NCBI RefSeq assembly: GCF_022288725.1
Contig: NZ_JAKNTA010000003.1
Span: 497,872 to 561,871, forward strand
Origin: Kitasatospora sp. A2-31
Lineage (GTDB): Bacteria; Actinomycetota; Actinomycetes; Streptomycetales; Streptomycetaceae
DNA: 64,000 nucleotides
Direction: 5' to 3'
Part shown: positions 29,233 to 35,901 of the stretch, in pieces
Numbering within the stretch: position 1 is the first letter of the stretch
Layout of the letters: the number at the start of each line of letters is the position of its first letter
Program-made: the position numbers and the translations under genes
Notes under the pieces: model-generated
Seen by the model: the letters and a program-made list of their open reading frames with translations, nothing else
Told to the model about the DNA's origin: nothing
Database searches by the model: none

Positions 29233-30210
29233 TCAGCGGCCCAAGGCGTCCTCGTCCGGGCCGGGCAGCCAGTCCCGCGCAGGGTCGTACTCCAGCCAGC
29301 GGCTGCGCCGCGCCTCCTCGCCGAACGCCTCCAGCAGCGGTTCCAGTCGGGGGTGCGGCTGGGCGTCGTCCTCGCGCCACACCAGCGACCAGGCGTAGAG
29401 CGGTGTGGGGTCGACCAGCGGGACGGTCCGCACACCGGGCCGACCGTCGCTCGCCGCCGGGGGGTCGGGCAGCGGGCAGTCGGCGGGGAGGAGGGAGAAG
29501 CAGGTCGGGTCGGTGCGCACCCTCTCGACGAAGTGCTCCAGGCCGAGGTTGGTCGAGCCGGCCCGCCCCTCGACGCCGAACCGGTCGGCGAACCGGGTCA
29601 GGAAGTCCAGCCGGTCCACCGCGGCCGGGTAGCGCAGCACGCTGTCGCGCAGGTCGGCCGGGCGGAGCGTGTCCCGCCCGGCCAGCGGGTGGTCGGTGCT
29701 CAGCAGCGCGTCCACCGGCTCCAGCCGGACCAGCCGGTGCGCCAGCCCCGCGTCCCGGCCGTCCGGCAGCGGGTGCACCCGGCCGAACCCGGCGTCCGAC
29801 TCGCCCCGCAGCACGGCGGCCGCCACCGACGGCAGGTCCCGCCCCGGCACCGGCTCCACCTCCAGGCCCGGCAGCCCCTCGACGGCGCGCGCCACGGTCC
29901 GCATCGGTGCGTACAGGTGCCCCCACACGTCGATGCGCAGCGGCCGCCGCGGACGGGCCACCGCCGCCACCGCCCGGTCGCCGTCGACGAGCAGCCGGCG
30001 GGCCGGATCCAGGAAGCGTCGGCCGGCCGGGGTCAGCCCGACGCCGTGCGCGTCGCGGTCGAGCAGCCGGGCCCCGAGCGCGGCCTCCAGCCGGGCGACC
30101 CGCTTGGAGAGCGCCTGCTGGCTGATCGCCAACCGTGCGGCGGCGCGCCCGAAGTGCAGCTCCTCGGCCGCCGCCGTGAAGGCGCGGACCTGGGCGAGAT
30201 CGAGATCCAT
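29233..30210 (-). CDS. LysR-family transcriptional regulator
   Basis: The 325-residue protein has the LysR N-terminal winged helix (LDLAQVRAFTAAAEELHFGR, AAARLAISQQALSKRVARLE, LGARLLDRDAHGVGLTPAG) and a two-lobed effector-binding domain (LRIDVWGHLYAPMRTVARAV, ESDAGFGRVH, VDALLSTDHPLAGRDTLRPA). LysR tetramers usually activate a divergent gene upon ligand binding and repress themselves. The divergent oxidoreductase gene at 30367 across a 156-bp gap is the likely target. Confidence 0.92.
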   Translation of the reverse strand: MDLDLAQVRAFTAAAEELHFGRAAARLAISQQALSKRVARLEAALGARLLDRDAHGVGLTPAGRRFLDPARRLLVDGDRAVAAVARPRRPLRIDVWGHLYAPMRTVARAVEGLPGLEVEPVPGRDLPSVAAAVLRGESDAGFGRVHPLPDGRDAGLAHRLVRLEPVDALLSTDHPLAGRDTLRPADLRDSVLRYPAAVDRLDFLTRFADRFGVEGRAGSTNLGLEHFVERVRTDPTCFSLLPADCPLPDPPAASDGRPGVRTVPLVDPTPLYAWSLVWREDDAQPHPRLEPLLEAFGEEARRSRWLEYDPARDWLPGPDEDALGR

Positions 30211-30366
30211 GGCCGCCCAGCGTAGGGGCGACAACGGTCGGTTGTCCTCCCACCTGAGCGGTTGTTGGACCGGCCCCGGACGGCCGGGGTCTGCTGGGAA
30301 CCGCCCCGGGACCGCCGCCGCGGCCGCCGGACCGCCCGGCGCGGGGCCGAGGGAGGGAGCAGGAGC

Positions 30367-31287
30367 ATGAAGGCGCTGACACCGACCGGACGGGCCGACG
30401 CCGCGGTCGGGTTCGCCGAGGTGGAGCAGCCGCGGCCGGGCCCTGGCGAGGCCCTGGTCAAGGTCGAGGCGTTCTCGGTCAACCGGGGCGAGACCTTCCA
30501 GCTGGAGGCCCCCGGGCCGGGCTGGCGCCCCGGCAAGGACGTCGCCGGACTGGTCGTGCAGGCCGCCGCCGACGGGTCCGGCCCGGGCGTCTGCCGCCGG
30601 GTGGTCGGCCACCCGCCCGCCGGCGGCTGGGCCGAGTACGTCTGCGTCCCGACCGCGTCGCTGGCCCAGATCCCGGACGAGCTGGACAGCGTGCGGGCCG
30701 CCGCCCTGCCGCTGGCCGGCCTGACCGCCGTCCGGCTGCTGCGCACCGCCGGGGCCCTGGCCGGCCGCCGGGTGCTGCTGACCGGCGCCTCCGGGGGCGT
30801 CGGCCACTACGTCACCGAGCTGGCCGCGGCCGCCGGAGCCGAGCTGACCGTCGTCACCGCCTCGCCGGAGCGCGGCCGGCGCCTGGCCGAGCTGGGCGCG
30901 GCGGAGGTGGTGCACGAGCTCTCCGCGGCGCGCGGGCCGTACGACCTCGTGCTGGAGTCGACCGGCGGCCCGAACCTGCCGCTGGCGCTCACCCGGCTGG
31001 CCCGGCGCGGCACGCTGATCTGGTTCGGCCAGGCCTCCCGGACGCCTGCGACGCTCGATTTCTTCGGCTTCTTCGCCGGGCCGGAGTCGGCCACCCTGCG
31101 GCACTTCCACTACGCCGACTCCGACGTGCCCGACGGGGTGGACCTCGCCACCCTGGTCCGCCTGGTGGGCGAGGGCCGGCTGACCCCGGAGATCGGCCGG
31201 GTCGCGCCCTGGACGGAGACCGCCGCCGTGCTCACCGATCTGCGGGAGCGCCGGATCCGCGGCAAGGCCGTGCTCACCCTGGCCTGA
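30367..31287 (+). CDS. Quinone-oxidoreductase-like medium-chain dehydrogenase
   Basis: The 306-residue protein is a zinc-independent medium-chain dehydrogenase/reductase: KALTPTGRADAAVGFAEVEQ start, PGPGEALVKVEAFSVNRGET, PGWRPGKDVAGLVV, and the NADPH-binding VLLTGASGGVGHYVTELAAA. The zinc-binding Cys/His residues of alcohol dehydrogenases are absent, as expected for quinone oxidoreductase/enoyl reductase types. GGAGGGAGCAGGAG precedes the ATG. Regulation by the divergent LysR protein is likely. Substrate unknown. Confidence 0.9.
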   Translation: MKALTPTGRADAAVGFAEVEQPRPGPGEALVKVEAFSVNRGETFQLEAPGPGWRPGKDVAGLVVQAAADGSGPGVCRRVVGHPPAGGWAEYVCVPTASLAQIPDELDSVRAAALPLAGLTAVRLLRTAGALAGRRVLLTGASGGVGHYVTELAAAAGAELTVVTASPERGRRLAELGAAEVVHELSAARGPYDLVLESTGGPNLPLALTRLARRGTLIWFGQASRTPATLDFFGFFAGPESATLRHFHYADSDVPDGVDLATLVRLVGEGRLTPEIGRVAPWTETAAVLTDLRERRIRGKAVLTLA

Positions 31288-31344
31288 CCCCGCGGGCCGG
31301 CCGGCGCCTGACCGGCCCACCGCCCGCGCGCGCCCATCCGCCCT

Positions 31345-31401
31345 CCCCACCCGCCGTACCCACCAGCCGTACCCACCAGCCGTGCCCACCCGCCGTGCCC
31401 G
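31345..31401. repeat. Short tandem repeat, about 13 bp
   Basis: Four to five imperfect copies of a 13-bp unit of the type CCGTACCCACCAG, with CCGTGCCCACCCG variants, fill the spacer between the oxidoreductase stop and the hydrolase start. No coding or regulatory meaning is evident. Confidence 0.6.
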
Positions 31402-31427
31402 AACCCGCAGAGGAGCGAACCGCACCC

Positions 31428-32531
31428 ATGACCGGCACCCCGTCCCCGGCCCCGTCCCCGGCCCTCCCCGACCTCTCCTTCCTCGACCACCCGGAGCTGC
31501 TCCCGGCCTTCGTCGAGGAGAACCGCCCCCGCGCCACCGGGGCCGGGTTGGACCCGCACGAGTACACCCGGGTCACCGCCCCGCTGCGCTCCCTGCACGA
31601 GTGGCCCGCAGCCTGTCGCGCGGCCGGCCGCCGTCACCTGGCCGCCGCCGACCGCGCCGCCGCCCAGGGCCGTACGGTGTCGGCAGGCGAGGCGTACCGG
31701 GTGGCCGCCCGCTGGTTCCACGTCGCCGGTCTGCTGCCGCACCCCGACCGCTCGGCCGCGGCAGAAGCCGCCGCCGAGGCGGACGAGGCGATGCGCCGGG
31801 CGCTGGCCCACCTCGACCCGGCGGCCGAGCGGGTCGAGGGCGGCTCCTTCGCCGGTTGGCTCCGCCGCCCGACCGGGGTGGCCCATCCCCCGGTGGTGCT
31901 GGTCGTCCCGGGGATGGACTCCGGCAAGGAGGAGTTCCACGCCGTCGCCGAGGCCCTGCTGGCCCGCGGCACCGCGGTCCTCGCCCTGGACGGGCCGGGG
32001 CAGGGCGTGCTCGCCGCGACCAGCGCACCCGAGCCGGACTACCACCGCGTGGTCGGCCGGGTGATCGACGCCCTGACCACGCACGGCGGCGTGGACACCG
32101 ACCGGGTGGGCGTGATCGGCCTCAGCCTGGGCGGCTACTACGCGGTGACCGCCGCCGCCCACGAACCCCGGATCCGCGCCACGGCCGTCGTCAGCGGCCC
32201 GTACCGGCTGGACTGGGACGCCCTGGTCCCCTTCGTCACGGCGACCCTGACCCAGCGCTGCGGTACCCCGGAGGAGGCCCGAGCCTTCGCCGCCCGCGTC
32301 GACCTGACCGGTCTCGCCCCGGCGGTCGCCGGTCCCCTCCTCGTCGTCGAGGGCGGCGAGGACCGCATCCCGGGCGTCACCAACGCCGACGTCCTGGCGG
32401 ACCGGGCCCCGCACGCGGAACTCCTGCTGGTGCCGCACGGCAACCACCTGCTGGGCAACGCCCTCGCCGACTGGCTCCCCGCCGCCGCCGACTGGCTCAC
32501 CGCCCGACTCGGCACCCCGTCAGCCCGGTGA
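31428..32531 (+). CDS. Alpha/beta hydrolase of the FrsA / pseudooxynicotine-hydrolase type
   Basis: The 367-residue protein has an N-terminal helical cap region (residues 1-135, with AAGRRHLAAADRAAAQGRTV) and an alpha/beta-hydrolase core. VVLVVPGMDSGKEEFHAVAE holds the oxyanion-hole strand, VGVIGLSLGGYYAVTAAAH the nucleophile elbow (GLSLGG, Ser), LLVVEGGEDRIPGV the acid loop and LLVPHGNHLLGN the catalytic His. Members hydrolyse C-C or ester bonds in varied metabolites. GAGGAG lies 12 bases upstream of ATG 31428. No pathway partner is adjacent apart from the preceding oxidoreductase. Confidence 0.85.
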   Translation: MTGTPSPAPSPALPDLSFLDHPELLPAFVEENRPRATGAGLDPHEYTRVTAPLRSLHEWPAACRAAGRRHLAAADRAAAQGRTVSAGEAYRVAARWFHVAGLLPHPDRSAAAEAAAEADEAMRRALAHLDPAAERVEGGSFAGWLRRPTGVAHPPVVLVVPGMDSGKEEFHAVAEALLARGTAVLALDGPGQGVLAATSAPEPDYHRVVGRVIDALTTHGGVDTDRVGVIGLSLGGYYAVTAAAHEPRIRATAVVSGPYRLDWDALVPFVTATLTQRCGTPEEARAFAARVDLTGLAPAVAGPLLVVEGGEDRIPGVTNADVLADRAPHAELLLVPHGNHLLGNALADWLPAAADWLTARLGTPSAR

Positions 32532-32547
32532 CCGGGTCGCCAGGTCC

Positions 32548-33093
32548 TCAGTAGCCGAGCAGCCCGTCGGTGACCAGCTCGAAGTCGAACGGTTCGGGGA
32601 GGTGCAGTGTCTCGCCGAACTCGATGTCCTCACGACGGTGGTACTTGGTGCCGTCAGGGCGGCTGAACAGGGTGACCGTCTTCTGCCGGGCATCGACCAG
32701 CAGGTAGAGCGGGATCCCCATCAGCGGGTAGTCACGCACCTTGCCGACCCAGTCGTTCTCCGGGTTGGAGGGGGAGACGAGTTCGACGGCGATGGCGGCG
32801 AGCTCGGCGGGGACCTGGTTCTCGGTGGTCTCCAGGGCCTCCGCGGGGAGGTAGGTCAGATCGGGGTTGCGGCTCTTGCCGACGTTCGGTGACACGAGGT
32901 CCGTGTTCTCGCTCGGCAGCAGCTCGGCGGGCACATGGGCGTCGAACTGGCGGCGCACCACCAGGAGGTTCCGCTGGTGGATGCCCGTGGCGCTGACCAT
33001 CATCACGATGGTGTCGCCCGAGATCTCGACCTTGAACCCGTCAGGCAGGCTCCTGCGGGCTTCGTCGAGGAGGGCGAAGTGCTCCGGGTTCAT
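32548..33093 (-). CDS. Uma2-family (DUF820) PD-(D/E)XK-fold protein
   Basis: The 181-residue protein matches Uma2/DUF820: DGFKVEISGDTIVMMVSATG near the start, NTDLVSPNVGKSRNPDLTYL with the catalytic-type Pro-Asp, AAIAVELVSPSNPENDWVGK with the E-x-x-S-P-S-N motif, and the IPLYLLVDARQKTVTLFS strand with DAR in place of the usual acid-x-Lys. The fold is that of PD-(D/E)XK nucleases, and members are abundant in Streptomyces and cyanobacteria, but true endonuclease activity is unproven. AGGAG precedes ATG 33093. It borders the ancient tRNA-Phe attachment site. Confidence 0.88.
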   Translation of the reverse strand: MNPEHFALLDEARRSLPDGFKVEISGDTIVMMVSATGIHQRNLLVVRRQFDAHVPAELLPSENTDLVSPNVGKSRNPDLTYLPAEALETTENQVPAELAAIAVELVSPSNPENDWVGKVRDYPLMGIPLYLLVDARQKTVTLFSRPDGTKYHRREDIEFGETLHLPEPFDFELVTDGLLGY

Positions 33094-33150
33094 CAGCGGC
33101 GTCTCCTGACGGTGGACCGGCGGCATCTCAGCGTAGCTCCGGGGAACGCG

Positions 33151-33179
33151 AAAGGCCCCGTGAACTCTCCGGGGCCTTT
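33151..33179. terminator. Terminator beside the outermost tRNA-Phe fragment
   Basis: AAAGGCCCC pairs with GGGGCCTTT around an 11-base loop (33151-33179), 8 bp outside the tRNA-Phe-derived repeat at 33187. Sequence and position resemble the terminator at 50344-50378 beside the intact tRNA-Phe. It probably is the original chromosomal tRNA-Phe terminator. Confidence 0.7.
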
Positions 33180-33186
33180 CCCACGG

Positions 33187-33230
33187 TGGCCAGGGCCGGG
33201 GTCGAACCGGCGACCTTCCGCTCTTCAGGC
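33187..33230. repeat. Outermost copy of the tRNA-Phe 3' end (old attL)
   Basis: This 44-bp segment repeats the last 44 bases of the tRNA-Phe gene (50396-50439) with one mismatch (CTCTTCAGGC for CTTTTCAGGC). The 5' half of the tRNA is missing, so it is not a working gene. Such partial tRNA copies mark the far end of an integrated element. Confidence 0.85.
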
Positions 33231-33297
33231 CACGCCGGGGCATTGGAATGCCCTGATGTGAGCGCTTCTGCCGTCCGTAGGAGTGCGGCTTCGGACG

Positions 33298-33432
33298 TCA
33301 TCGTGCGCGGCGGTTGGCGTCAGTGTTGGCGTCAATCGGAGTTACGGGATCGGTGAGCTTGCGTCCCGCGCCGATCCAGCCGACGAGACCTCGGATCTGC
33401 TCGACGGTGCGTGGCTGCTCGGGTTCCATCAT
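33298..33432 (-). CDS. Short ORF, possible truncated plasmid-type protein
   Basis: A 44-codon frame with good third-position GC encodes MEPEQPRTVEQIRGLVGWIG followed by AGRKLTDPVTPIDANTDANR, with AGGAAGCG just upstream. The WIGxGRKLT segment recalls the N terminus of pRiA4b ORF-3-like plasmid proteins, which continue for hundreds of residues. Here the frame stops over the arm-type repeats, so this may be a stump cut off when the element decayed. Weakly supported. Confidence 0.3.
   Translation of the reverse strand: MMEPEQPRTVEQIRGLVGWIGAGRKLTDPVTPIDANTDANRRAR
33313..33334. repeat. Arm-type repeat pair of the old element
   Basis: GTTGGCGTCA occurs at 33313-33322 and again at 33325-33334, a 12-bp period. 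The live element has GTTGGCGTAC twice with the same 12-bp period beside its right end (50311, 50323). These look like integrase arm-binding sites. Confidence 0.5.
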
Positions 33433-33501
33433 CGCTTCCTGTCTGGCTCGGGCTTGGCGGATTCCACCATCAGGGGTCGGGGTCCCGCTAAGGTCGCAGC
33501 G

Positions 33502-34635
33502 ATGAGCGAGTACCAGTACTACGAGTTCCTGGCGATCGACCGGCCGCTGACCAGCGACGAGCAGGAGCAACTGCGGGCGCTGTCCACCCGAGCCCGGATC
33601 ACCGCGACCAGCTTCACCAACGAATATCAATGGGGCAACTTCCGCGGTGATCCGAGGCGGATGGTGGAGCAGTACTACGACGCTCACCTCTACCTGACCA
33701 ACTGGGGCACCCACCGGGTGATCCTGCGCGTGCCCAAGGGGCACCTCGCGCTGCGGGCGGTGGAGCCGTACTGCTTCGACGAGTGCGTCGAGTCGTGGAC
33801 GACCGAAACCCACCTCGTTCTGGACCTAAGCAGCGAGGACGAGGGCGCGGATCGGGAGGAGGGCGCCGAGGACTCGCTCGGTGCCATCGCTGGGGTACGG
33901 GCCGAGCTGGCTTCCGGGGATCACCGTGCCCTGTACCTCGCGTGGCTGTCCGCCATCGGCGCTTGGGCGCTGCAGGACGATGACGAGGAGGCTTACCAGG
34001 ACGAGGTCGAGCCCCCGGTCCCGGCCGGGCTCGATCGGCTCACCGCACCGCAGCGAGCGCTCGCGGACTTCCTGCGCGTCGACGCCGACCTGCTGGCGGT
34101 CGCCGCTCAGGCCAGCCCGCCCGCCCCCGCCCCTCGGAAGCGGCCCGGGAAGAAGGAGCTGGCGCCGCTGATCGCCGCGCTTCCCGAGACGGAGAAGGAT
34201 GACCTCCTCTTGCGCCTCGCGTTGGGTGGCGAGCCTCAGCTGGGAGCTGAACTCGTGCGCCGGCTGCGGGGCGAGCCGTCTGTCGCGACCGTGCCGGGGC
34301 AGCGCTCCGCCGCCGAACTGCTGGATGCCGCGCACGCGCGAGTCGCTGAGCGTCGGCAGCTCGCCGAGCAGGATCGAGTGGAGGCTCGGGCGGCGAAGCT
34401 GTCCATCCTGGCTGCCGACGAGGAAGCGATCTGGCGCGAGGTCGAGAGCCACGTCGCCCGTAAGCAGGCGGCCCGCTACGACACCGCCGTGGCCCTCCTG
34501 GCCGAGCTCCGTGGCGCCTGTGACCACGTCGGGCGCGGACTGGAGTTCCGGCAGCGGCTGGCCGCGCTCCGCGACCGGTACCGGCACCTGCCCGGCCTGC
34601 TGCGCCGGCTCGACGACCGGGCCTTGCGGGGCTGA
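33502..34635 (+). CDS. Conserved hypothetical protein in the element remnant
   Basis: The 377-residue soluble protein starts SEYQYYEFLAIDRPLTSDEQ, continues EQLRALSTRARITATSFTNE and FRGDPRRMVEQYYDAHLYLT, has an acidic middle (LSSEDEGADREEGAEDS) and ends in a helical, charged C terminus (RVEARAAKLSILAADEEAIW, GRGLEFRQRLAALRDRYRHL) that could be a coiled coil. I recognise the N-terminal sequence as recurring in Streptomyces but know no function. It stands alone, divergent from a short ORF, in the accreted DNA next to the tRNA-Phe fragments. Confidence 0.75.
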   Translation: MSEYQYYEFLAIDRPLTSDEQEQLRALSTRARITATSFTNEYQWGNFRGDPRRMVEQYYDAHLYLTNWGTHRVILRVPKGHLALRAVEPYCFDECVESWTTETHLVLDLSSEDEGADREEGAEDSLGAIAGVRAELASGDHRALYLAWLSAIGAWALQDDDEEAYQDEVEPPVPAGLDRLTAPQRALADFLRVDADLLAVAAQASPPAPAPRKRPGKKELAPLIAALPETEKDDLLLRLALGGEPQLGAELVRRLRGEPSVATVPGQRSAAELLDAAHARVAERRQLAEQDRVEARAAKLSILAADEEAIWREVESHVARKQAARYDTAVALLAELRGACDHVGRGLEFRQRLAALRDRYRHLPGLLRRLDDRALRG

Positions 34636-34705
34636 GGCCCGTCCTTCCCACTGGTGGGTCCGCCGAGGGACACCGCCGACTCCGGCTGCAACCCGGCGAC
34701 CGGGG

Positions 34706-35131
34706 TCAGCGGCCCTCGGTCCAGAACTGCTGGAGTCGCGCGATCGCCTGGGCCTTGTCCAGCTCGGCGACCTGGTCCTCGGCGAGTCCGACGCGGTTGA
34801 TCAGCATGTGGACCAGATCCGCGGGAAGCGCGTCGCGTGGCGGCTCGGGCACGCCTCGATCGGGCAGTGTGCCGTCCAGGACGCACGGCCAGAAGACATT
34901 CTCCGTCACGTCCAGCTGATCGCGGAGGATGTGTGCCCACATGCTCGCGCCGTACGCGGTGCGGTCGACCGGATGCGACACCCGAGTGCGCAGGATCCGC
35001 CCATCGGGGAGCGCGAACTCATAGGTGATGTGGTGGGTGCCGGTGCGGCCGCGCGCGTCACGTACACGGTCCCAGCCTTCAACCTTGCAGAACTGCTCGT
35101 GTCGTTCGCGGGTCGGCTGAGGCCAGGTCAC
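34706..35131 (-). CDS. Toxin-like protein of a type II toxin-antitoxin pair
   Basis: The 141-residue protein (TWPQPTRERHEQFCKVEGWD, ARGRTGTHHITYEFALPDGR, LRTRVSHPVDRTAYGASMWA, HILRDQLDVTENVFWPCVLD) matches the small Streptomyces proteins annotated as cytotoxic translational repressors of toxin-antitoxin systems; the basic, His-containing N-terminal strand region fits an mRNA-interferase-like fold. It begins with GTG overlapping the antitoxin stop by four bases (GTGA), so synthesis is coupled. It would act in the cytosol on RNA or translation; the target is not known. Confidence 0.65.
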   Translation of the reverse strand: MTWPQPTRERHEQFCKVEGWDRVRDARGRTGTHHITYEFALPDGRILRTRVSHPVDRTAYGASMWAHILRDQLDVTENVFWPCVLDGTLPDRGVPEPPRDALPADLVHMLINRVGLAEDQVAELDKAQAIARLQQFWTEGR

Positions 35132-35544
35132 TTCGCGACTCCGAGCAGCCAATCGCGGAGCTGCGCGTCGTCGCTGAGGCCGATCAGCTGAACGAGGCCC
35201 CAGTTGTCGCGGTGGTTGGGAGCGCTCAGGAGTCGGTCCTGCCAGTCCTCCGCGTACTCGCGGAGCGCGTCGACCATCTCGTCGATGGCCTCATCAAACG
35301 TGCCGCCGTCCGCGGCGACCGGGAGGCCGGGGAAGAACACCGACCAGCCACCGCCCTCGGCGACTACCTCGGCCTTGGACGGGCACAGCAGCGTGAGGGC
35401 ATGGCGCAGCCGCCCCGCGTCGACCACCGCCGCGTACCCGGTGTCACGGCGAACGGTCGCGACCCGGCCCTGCCCGGCCGCGTCCAGTAGGTCCTTCAGG
35501 TGCGCTCGGGCTTCGGTGTAGCTCTCGTAATGGACTGCTGTCAT
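35128..35544 (-). CDS. Antitoxin, Phd/HicB-like, type II toxin-antitoxin pair
   Basis: The 138-residue protein starts with a Phd/YefM-like DNA-binding segment (VHYESYTEARAHLKDLLDAA, VATVRRDTGYAAVVDAGRLR) and continues with a HicB-like half (GWSVFFPGLPVAADGGTFDE, AIDEMVDALREYAEDW). Such antitoxins neutralise the partner and repress their own promoter. The palindrome at 35594-35612, 50 bp upstream, is the probable operator. The toxin gene follows with a 4-bp overlap. The C-terminal extension (LLSAPNHRDNWGLVQLIG) is longer than in typical Phd proteins. Confidence 0.7.
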   Translation of the reverse strand: MTAVHYESYTEARAHLKDLLDAAGQGRVATVRRDTGYAAVVDAGRLRHALTLLCPSKAEVVAEGGGWSVFFPGLPVAADGGTFDEAIDEMVDALREYAEDWQDRLLSAPNHRDNWGLVQLIGLSDDAQLRDWLLGVAK

Positions 35545-35585
35545 GGGAGCCTCCTCGTCCGAGAACCAGGGTCGCCCCCGCTGTG

Positions 35586-35612
35586 AAGTACGTCAAGTAC
35601 GTCACGTACTTG
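35586..35612 (-). promoter_or_regulatory. Toxin-antitoxin operator
   Basis: CAAGTACGT-C-ACGTACTTG (35594-35612) is a perfect 9-bp dyad, and an extra half-site AAGTACGT (35586-35593) abuts it. Placement 50-70 bp upstream of the antitoxin start is typical for conditional autorepression by the toxin-antitoxin complex. Confidence 0.65.
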
Positions 35613-35648
35613 CCGACAGGCGAGAGGATGGTGATCCTCCGCCGTCCC

Positions 35649-35658
35649 GTTGGCGTCG
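35649..35658. repeat. Arm-type repeat near the right end of the old element
   Basis: GTTGGCGTCG shares nine of ten bases with the GTTGGCGTCA pair at 33313-33334. It lies just inside the inner terminator and attachment repeat, the same order (arm site, hairpin, core) seen at the right end of the live element. Confidence 0.45.
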
Positions 35659-35670
35659 AACAACACGAAA

Positions 35671-35701
35671 ATGCCCCCGAAGCGATTTGCTTCGAGGGCA
35701 T
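35671..35701. terminator. Terminator beside the middle tRNA-Phe fragment
   Basis: A 13-bp stem with one mismatch (35671-35683 with 35689-35701) and loop GATTT precedes the attachment repeat by 8 bp. It would have terminated the tRNA-Phe transcript after the first insertion. Confidence 0.65.
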
Positions 35702-35709
35702 CGTGCCTG

Positions 35710-35765
35710 TTCAGGCGCCTGTGGCCAGGGCCGGGGTCGAACCGGCGACCTTCCGCTTTTCAGGC
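35710..35765. repeat. attL of the AICE
   Basis: A 56-bp direct repeat of 50384-50439 with a single mismatch (35719 versus 50393). It covers the anticodon-loop-to-3'-end part of tRNA-Phe plus 12 bp of flank. After the final CAGGC the sequences diverge completely, marking the element boundary. Confidence 0.9.
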
Positions 35766-35847
35766 CGCGTGAGGGCTGCCTGCCTCGGCACGCCGACCAC
35801 AGCGGTTGGCCTCGTTTGTGCTGCGGCGTCCAGCTCTGTGCGCCGCT

Positions 35848-35874
35848 GTTGGCGTACGGGGTGGTGTACGCCAA
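35848..35874. repeat. Left-end arm-type sites of the AICE
   Basis: GTTGGCGTAC (35848-35857) faces an inverted copy GTACGCCAA (35866-35874). The same decamer occurs twice beside the integrase gene at the other end. Sites at both ends fit binding by the integrase N-terminal arm domain. Confidence 0.55.
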
Positions 35875-35901
35875 GCAGCAGGTGGGTGCACGGTGGAGCC
35901 C

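Larger units (their letters stand above)
33187..35765. mobile_element. Remnant of an older integrative element at tRNA-Phe
   Basis: A 2.6-kb segment is bounded by two direct repeats of the tRNA-Phe 3' end (33187-33230 and 35722-35765). Inside are GTTGGCGTC arm-type repeats near both ends, a terminator next to the right repeat, a toxin-antitoxin pair and one unknown gene. No integrase, replication or transfer gene remains. It is best read as the deleted remains of an AICE that used the same site before the neighbouring element inserted. Confidence 0.65.

Noticed and set aside
33187..33230. Second functional tRNA-Phe gene
   Set aside because: Only the 3' 44 bases are present; the acceptor 5' strand, D-arm and half of the anticodon stem are missing.
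35722..35765. Third functional tRNA-Phe gene
   Set aside because: Same reason: the repeat stops after CAGGC in the anticodon region and continues into unrelated element DNA.
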